From the NCBI GenBank assembly GCA_024232355.1, contig JAAEPW010000775.1:1-46251 (forward strand): a stretch of 46,251 nt of DNA, read 5' to 3'. Under the pieces are notes generated by a model. The model saw only the letters and a program-made list of their open reading frames with translations. It did not search any database and was not told where the DNA came from. Made by a program: the position numbers and the translations under genes. This stretch comes from Chloroflexota bacterium. GTDB taxonomy: Bacteria; Chloroflexota; Anaerolineae; B4-G1. Positions within the stretch are counted from its first letter, which is position 1, and each line of letters begins with the position of its first letter. Of this stretch, positions 41,582 through 46,251 are shown one piece after another.

Positions 41582-42271
41582 GTGAGAAACTTGCAATCAC
41601 AACCATTTATCCGACTAGAAAATCTCTCCAAGAGCTATCAAGAAGGCACACACGTTCGCGTCGTCCTGCGCGACGCCAACGCGACGTTCGCCAAGGGCGA
41701 GTTTGTCGCCATCCTGGGACGGAGCGGCACCGGCAAGAGCACGCTGTTGAACCTCATCAGCGGCATAGACCTGGCCGACAGTGGCGCTATCTGGCTGGAC
41801 GGTCAGGATCTAGTAACCCTCGACGAGCGGGCGCGTACATTGTTTCGCCGCCGGAACGTCGGGTTCGTGTTCCAGTTCTTTAACCTGATCCCGACGCTGA
41901 CGGTGCAAGAGAACGTCGTGCTGCCCCTCGAACTCAAGGGGGCGGCGGCCAAGGATGCCCGACTGCGAACCGAATCGGTGCTGGACGCGGTGGGCCTGCT
42001 CGACCGCCGCAGCACCTTTCCCGACCGCCTCTCTGGCGGCGAGCAGCAGCGCATCGCCATCGCCCGCGCGCTGGTCCACGACCCGCTGCTGGTCCTGGCC
42101 GACGAGCCGACGGGCAACCTGGACCGGGAGACTGGTCGGCAGGTGATGGCGCTCTTGGACCAACTCACCCGCCAGGCAGGCAAAAACCTGATCCTGGTCA
42201 CGCACAGCACCGAGGCCGCCACCCACGCGGATCGGGTGTTGCACCTGCGTGATGGGAAGCTAGAGGCGTGA
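41582..42271 (+). CDS. ABC transporter ATP-binding protein (LolD/MacB type)
   Basis: A GTG start at 41582 gives 229 aa. Motifs are complete: Walker [10 protein letters not shown] (46-54), Q-loop [13 protein letters not shown], signature LSGGEQQR (~150-157), Walker [11 protein letters not shown] (~168-177), and H-loop ILVTHS (~203-208). The [13 protein letters not shown]-loop and overall size are those of the LolD/MacB/FtsE-like class that works with FtsX-fold permeases on lipoproteins, peptides or toxins rather than as a classic importer. Its partner permease is at 43393-45966, one gene further on. Confidence 0.93.
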   Translation: MRNLQSQPFIRLENLSKSYQEGTHVRVVLRDANATFAKGEFVAILGRSGTGKSTLLNLISGIDLADSGAIWLDGQDLVTLDERARTLFRRRNVGFVFQFFNLIPTLTVQENVVLPLELKGAAAKDARLRTESVLDAVGLLDRRSTFPDRLSGGEQQRIAIARALVHDPLLVLADEPTGNLDRETGRQVMALLDQLTRQAGKNLILVTHSTEAATHADRVLHLRDGKLEA

Positions 42272-42313
42272 GGCGTGACGACATCCTTGGTTGCAGGTAG
42301 GAGATAAAAGAGT

Positions 42314-43396
42314 ATGCAAAATAAACGGTCGAAACTATTCAAGACCGGAATCATCACACTCATCATACTCGTAGGTCTTGCCATTCTCTACGCCATTCTC
42401 TACGTCGGGTACTGCACAGGCGAGTTGGGACAGCATAACCGCTTGCTCCGTTACGTCTTCCGCTGCTCCTGCCCCCGATCTTGGGAGAATATTCGGGTTC
42501 AAAAGCTGTACTCTGAACGTGCCGAGATCATGTTCTCCGCCTGTGATGCAGTTGGCCCTGTTCCATCGCCGAGTGGTCAAAAGATCGCCGTGATTAATTA
42601 CAAGGCTCCGGCTCAATCCTACATCTGGTTCCTAAAGACGGACGAGAGGATTCCGTTTTCCTGGCTTGATGTCGACTTGGACTGGCTTGCTGATGATTTG
42701 TTGTTCGTCCGCACGTGCTGTGACATGAATGTGGTGGAGCTTGGTACAGGGGCGGAATATCCAATACCCGTGAGAACCGATGTCCGCCTGGCCAGTGGAG
42801 AAATTGCCTCAGATGTTCTCTCAGCTCTGCGGGAAGCTGGGTACGTCATATTTACTCCGAAAATGGTCGTCGCGATCTCACCGGATGCCCTTGCTTCACC
42901 TGAACACAGCTTTATTATTCCGTACGATGAATTCGCTTTTATTCTCGACCCTTCCGACAGTTATTTCGGGAATTATGAGCGAATAAGACAGTTCCTACAG
43001 GACCAAAACATTGATTACCTTGATTACACTGATAAGAGAGGAACCGATGTCCTGTCAATAAACTCGTCCCAAAAATATAGAGGAGTAGAACGAGAGAGCC
43101 CGTTGTTCGCCGATCTCGTTTCACCGGATGGGCGTTTCTTCTACAGGGACTCTTTTTATGATCGTTCCGAGAGTGGGATATACCTGGTTGAAACGGGTGA
43201 AAAGATCGTGGATAGTGTCTTCAACACGCAACCCATCGATTGGGTTTATGACGGTGTAATTGTCCGTCGTGTGGGTTTCGATTGGGTGATCGCTATTTCT
43301 GATTGGGCCCCTATTCGCCAATTCGGAATACCTGAACCATGGTACAAGCTGCGGGTGCCCGCCGAGTACAATGTGTTTGATATAGACCCTGATTGA
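42314..43396 (+). CDS. Single-TM protein of unknown function between ABC ATPase and permease
   Basis: The 360-aa protein starts MQNKRSKLFKTGIITLIILVG, with one signal-anchor helix (~11-33), so most of it should be extracytoplasmic. The exported part has paired cysteines (GYCTG, RCSCPRSW, RTCCDMN) and short blade-like repeats such as SPSGQKIAVINY, VSPDGRFFYRDSF and SGIYLVETGEKI, suggestive of a TolB/WD40-like propeller. I cannot assign a family. Its DNA is visibly richer in A/T than the flanking ABC genes. Its TGA overlaps the TTG of the permease by three bases, so the three genes are probably co-transcribed. It may be an accessory or substrate protein of the transporter, or later cargo. Confidence 0.75.
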   Translation: MQNKRSKLFKTGIITLIILVGLAILYAILYVGYCTGELGQHNRLLRYVFRCSCPRSWENIRVQKLYSERAEIMFSACDAVGPVPSPSGQKIAVINYKAPAQSYIWFLKTDERIPFSWLDVDLDWLADDLLFVRTCCDMNVVELGTGAEYPIPVRTDVRLASGEIASDVLSALREAGYVIFTPKMVVAISPDALASPEHSFIIPYDEFAFILDPSDSYFGNYERIRQFLQDQNIDYLDYTDKRGTDVLSINSSQKYRGVERESPLFADLVSPDGRFFYRDSFYDRSESGIYLVETGEKIVDSVFNTQPIDWVYDGVIVRRVGFDWVIAISDWAPIRQFGIPEPWYKLRVPAEYNVFDIDPD

Positions 43397-45966
43397 ATGT
43401 GAACAACTCTTTCTCTCGCTCCCTGATAAATGTCGGTTTGCGCACGCTGCTGCGACGGCCGTGGCAGACGGTGCTGATGGTGCTCGGCATCACGCTGGGC
43501 GTCGCCGTCGTCGTCGCCGTCGACCTGGCCAACGCCAGCGCCAGCCGCGCCTTTGACCTCAGCGCCGAGGCCGTCACCGGGCGGGCGACCCACGAGATCG
43601 TGTCCGGGCCGGATGGGCTGGATGAGGCTGTTTACGTCCAACTGCGCCGCCAGGGCGTACTGCGCGCGACTGCCCCCATCGTCACGGATTACGTCTCGTC
43701 GTCCCAGTTGGGGGACCGTCCGTTCCAGCTCCTGGGCGTGGACCCTTTCGCCGAGCCGCCCTTTCGCGACCATCTGTGGCGGCCGGGGGACGGGCGGGTC
43801 GCCGGGCTGACCGACTTTTTCACCGAGCCGGGCGCTCTGCTGCTGCCCGCCCACGTGGCCAACAGCTACAGCCTCGCTCGCGGCGACCACATCACGCTGG
43901 ACGTGATCGGGGTTGAGCGGAACGCATTCGTCGCCGGGGTGCTCCAGCCAGCGCCCGAAGACGGCCTCAGCCAGCGAGCCCTCGACGGTATCCTCCTGGC
44001 CGACATTGCCACGGCCCAGGAATTATTGAACCGCGTTGGCAAGCTGGACCGTGTAGACTTGATCCTGTCGGAAGATGAACAAGCCGTTGAGCGCATCCGA
44101 GCCTTGCTGCCGTCTGGCGTCCGCGTGCAAGCGGTCGAGGCCCGCACCGGCGCCGTCGAGCAGATGACGGCCGCTTTCCGCACAAACCTGATGGCCCTCA
44201 GCCTGCTGGCGCTGTTCGTCGGCCTGTTCCTGATCTATAACACGATGACCTTTTCCGTGGTGCAGCGCCGCCCGCTCTTTGGCACGCTGCGCTGCCTGGG
44301 CGTCACCCCCGGCGAGATATTCGCGCTGGTAGCCGGTGAGGCGCTGGTCGTCGGCGTGGTCGGCTCGGCGCTGGGGCTTGGCCTGGGCGTCCTGATGGGC
44401 AAGAACGCCGTGGGTATGGTCACCCAGACCATCACCGACCTCTACTTTGTGCTCACCGTGCAGGACGTCGGGATTCCGGCGGCGAGCCTGGTCAAGGGGG
44501 GGATCACGGGCGTCATCGCTACAGTGGCGGTGGCGAGCTTTCCCGCCTGGGAAGCGGCATCGGTGCCGCCCCGCGCGGCGCTCTCCCGCTCCGGCCTGGA
44601 GGTCAAGGCGCGGCGGGCGGTGAGTTGGGCCGCCGTGGGGAGCCTGGTCACGTTCACTGTGGGATTCGGCGTGCTGGCCCTGCCGACCCAGAGCCTCGTC
44701 GTCAGTTTTGGCAGCATGTGCGCTGTCGTGGTGGGGGCCGCCCTGCTGACACCCCTGGCGACGAGCCTCTTTATGCGCGCCGCCACGCGCGTGCTGGGCC
44801 GCGTCTGGGGCGTGCTGGGGCGGATGGCCCCGCGCGACGTGGTCAACTCCCTCAGCCGCACGTCTATCGCCGTGGCCGCGTTGATGGTGGCCGTGTCCGT
44901 CACCATCGGCGTGAGCCTGATGATCGGCAGCTTTCGGCACACCGTGGTCACCTGGTTGGAGCACGCTCTGCAGGGCGATATCTACGTCCAGGCCCCCAGT
45001 TTCAAGGCGACGCAGAATGTGAGCCTGCTCGATCCCGCCGTCCCGCAGATTGTCGAGCAAGCGCCCGGCGTGGCCCGCGCCGAGCTGATCCGCGCCGTGT
45101 ACGTCGACTCTCCCGCTAGGCCGGTCTACGTCGAAGCAGGCACCAGCCGCGACTATGGGAACCAGTTGCTCTACAAGTCGGTGGACGGATCGCCGGAACA
45201 AGCCTGGAACGCCGTGCGCAACGGCGCGGTGATCGTGTCAGAGCGCGTTGCCAACCGTCTGGGCCTGCCTCCACACAGCGGCACCATCACCCTCTACACC
45301 AACGTTGGCCCGCATTCCTTTGACGTCTCCGGCATCTATTACGATTACGCGTCCAGCGAGGGCGCGGTGATTATGGCGATTGAAGACTATCGCCGCTTGT
45401 GGAACGACAACGCAATCACCGCCCTGGCGGTCCATCTGGAGTCGGGCGCCGACGCCAACAGCGTGGCCCGCAATCTGGAGGACGTCCTTGCCCCCGTGCA
45501 GGGGGTGCTCGTCCGCCCCAACCAGGTATTGCGCGAGGCGGTGCTGGCGATCTTTGACCGCACCTTTGCCATCACGGGCGCGCTGCAAATGTTGGCCACG
45601 GTCGTTGCCTTTATCGGCGTGTTGAGCGCGCTGCTCTCGTTGCAGTTGGACAAGCAGCACCAGTTCGGCATCCTGCGCGCCGTGGGGCTCACCGTGGGCG
45701 AGCTGTGGCGCTTGGTGCTGCTCGAAACCGGCCTGATGGGCGCGGTGGCGGGTCTGCTGGCCATGCCCACCGGTTACGCCCTGTCCCTCATCCTGGTCTA
45801 TATCATCAACCGGCGCTCCTTTGGCTGGACGCTGCAGATGTTGATTGAGCCAGCCCCCTTTGTGCAGGCATTCGGCGTCGCCGTGGTGGCCGCGCTGTTG
45901 GCCGGTATCTATCCGGCCTATCGGATGGGCAAAATGATCACGGCAGAGGCGTTGCGATTCGAATAG
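43393..45966 (+). CDS. ABC transporter permease, FtsX/MacB-like with two FtsX domains
   Basis: The 857-aa permease starts at TTG 43393 or GTG 43399; no Shine-Dalgarno sequence decides between them. It has an N-terminal helix (QTVLMVLGITLGVAVVVAV), a first extracytoplasmic MacB-PCD-like domain (~45-270) and a first FtsX domain (AFRTNLMALSLLALFVGLFLIYNTMTFSVVQRR, ~265-395). A second helix set (~410-530), a second extracytoplasmic domain (~540-730) and a second FtsX domain (ALQMLATVVAFIGVLSALLSLQLDKQHQFGILRAVG to the end) follow. This duplicated layout is typical of large FtsX permeases in Gram-positive-like and Chloroflexi genomes. With the ATPase it should use ATP-driven mechanical motion to export or release lipoproteins or peptides. 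Confidence 0.92.
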   Translation: MNVNNSFSRSLINVGLRTLLRRPWQTVLMVLGITLGVAVVVAVDLANASASRAFDLSAEAVTGRATHEIVSGPDGLDEAVYVQLRRQGVLRATAPIVTDYVSSSQLGDRPFQLLGVDPFAEPPFRDHLWRPGDGRVAGLTDFFTEPGALLLPAHVANSYSLARGDHITLDVIGVERNAFVAGVLQPAPEDGLSQRALDGILLADIATAQELLNRVGKLDRVDLILSEDEQAVERIRALLPSGVRVQAVEARTGAVEQMTAAFRTNLMALSLLALFVGLFLIYNTMTFSVVQRRPLFGTLRCLGVTPGEIFALVAGEALVVGVVGSALGLGLGVLMGKNAVGMVTQTITDLYFVLTVQDVGIPAASLVKGGITGVIATVAVASFPAWEAASVPPRAALSRSGLEVKARRAVSWAAVGSLVTFTVGFGVLALPTQSLVVSFGSMCAVVVGAALLTPLATSLFMRAATRVLGRVWGVLGRMAPRDVVNSLSRTSIAVAALMVAVSVTIGVSLMIGSFRHTVVTWLEHALQGDIYVQAPSFKATQNVSLLDPAVPQIVEQAPGVARAELIRAVYVDSPARPVYVEAGTSRDYGNQLLYKSVDGSPEQAWNAVRNGAVIVSERVANRLGLPPHSGTITLYTNVGPHSFDVSGIYYDYASSEGAVIMAIEDYRRLWNDNAITALAVHLESGADANSVARNLEDVLAPVQGVLVRPNQVLREAVLAIFDRTFAITGALQMLATVVAFIGVLSALLSLQLDKQHQFGILRAVGLTVGELWRLVLLETGLMGAVAGLLAMPTGYALSLILVYIINRRSFGWTLQMLIEPAPFVQAFGVAVVAALLAGIYPAYRMGKMITAEALRFE

Positions 45967-45995
45967 TAACTTGAGGAAACCAAATGTAAAAGACT

Positions 45996-46082
45996 AACCG
46001 CCGATAAACACAGATGAACGCAGATTTTCGATATTCATCTGCGTCCGCTCCATAGGAGCGCCATCTGCGTCCATCTGCGGTT
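45996..46082. repeat. Palindromic CAGATG-type intergenic repeat
   Basis: AACCGC (45996-46001) and GCGGTT (46077-46082) bound an 87-bp unit with repeated CATCTGCGTCC and ACGCAGAT words and a central CGCTCC-ATA-GGAGCG palindrome (46046-46060). It follows the permease gene and may serve as a terminator. Confidence 0.65.
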
Positions 46083-46251
46083 CTAAAGAGATTTTTCCGT
46101 CAATCAATACCAATACTTCGGACACTTTTTCGAGAGCCTAAACCGAAATCTATTCGGAGTTTACTTGGTTTTGTCGAATAAAATCCGACAATTGCCTTAA
46201 AAGAGTGGGTAATATTTTTTGCCGGTTCATTCGAAATTTTCCATTAAGGAA
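46083..46251. other. Right edge without a recognisable gene
   Basis: A/T-rich stretch with CGGACACTTTTTCGAG near 46116 and a small CCGAA/TTCGG hairpin near 46142-46157. No coding region can be supported before the window ends. Confidence 0.4.

Overview
The window looks like a chromosomal segment of an uncultured Chloroflexota (Anaerolineae/Caldilineae-like) bacterium. The inference rests on the mix of very large secreted proteins built from beta-propeller, CARDB, DUF11 and carboxypeptidase-regulatory modules, on a recurring C-terminal tail of the type Y-x-P-[LIM]-[VI], and on GC-rich genes separated by palindromic intergenic repeats. No rRNA, tRNA, CRISPR array or complete transposase-bearing insertion sequence was seen.

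Layout. 1-3.5 kb (+): two beta-propeller proteins, the first probably lacking its true 5' end, the second a lipoprotein with six Asp-box motifs. 3.5-5.65 kb (-): a small Cys/Trp-rich protein, a DUF4126 membrane protein with its own near-consensus promoter, and a YjbQ-DUF2085 pair coupled by an ATGA overlap. 5.8-8.1 kb (+): pcrA helicase, apparently leaderless. 8.2-27.1 kb: a secretome island, mostly on the minus strand. It holds a GH-A-like/CARDB protein, an 1882-aa modular secreted protein, a small lipoprotein (+), an S8 subtilase, an M6 metalloprotease, and an ECF sigma factor overlapping a transmembrane FecR/DUF11 protein. Two of these genes (1882-aa protein, M6 protease) are preceded by a duplicated ~430-450 bp cassette: an upstream region, a TTGACA-N17-TATATT promoter and a ~300-nt leader with conserved pairings and a remote perfect Shine-Dalgarno sequence.

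27.4-38.6 kb (-): a molybdenum-hydroxylase operon. In transcription order it contains a deoD remnant, DUF1116 (AllG/YlbE-like), a tandem cyclase-family hydrolase with one degenerate half, an NmrA-like reductase, FAD, 2Fe-2S and molybdopterin subunits, CoxG, an NCS2 nucleobase permease, and a second FAD subunit. With the ADP-forming acyl-CoA synthetase upstream (39.3-41.4 kb, -) this suggests uptake, ring hydroxylation and hydrolytic breakdown of an N-heterocycle such as a purine or pyrimidine. It is not a form I CO dehydrogenase.

41.5-46 kb (+): an ABC export/lipoprotein-type ATPase and FtsX/MacB-like permease separated by an unrelated single-TM protein gene. The spacers carry dispersed inverted repeats, including one palindromic element interrupted by a second with an 8-bp direct repeat; an uninterrupted relative at 8.1 kb shows the pre-insertion junction.

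The strongest candidates for something undescribed are the duplicated structured leader, the shared C-terminal tail of the secreted proteins, and the DUF1116/double-cyclase molybdenum-hydroxylase operon.
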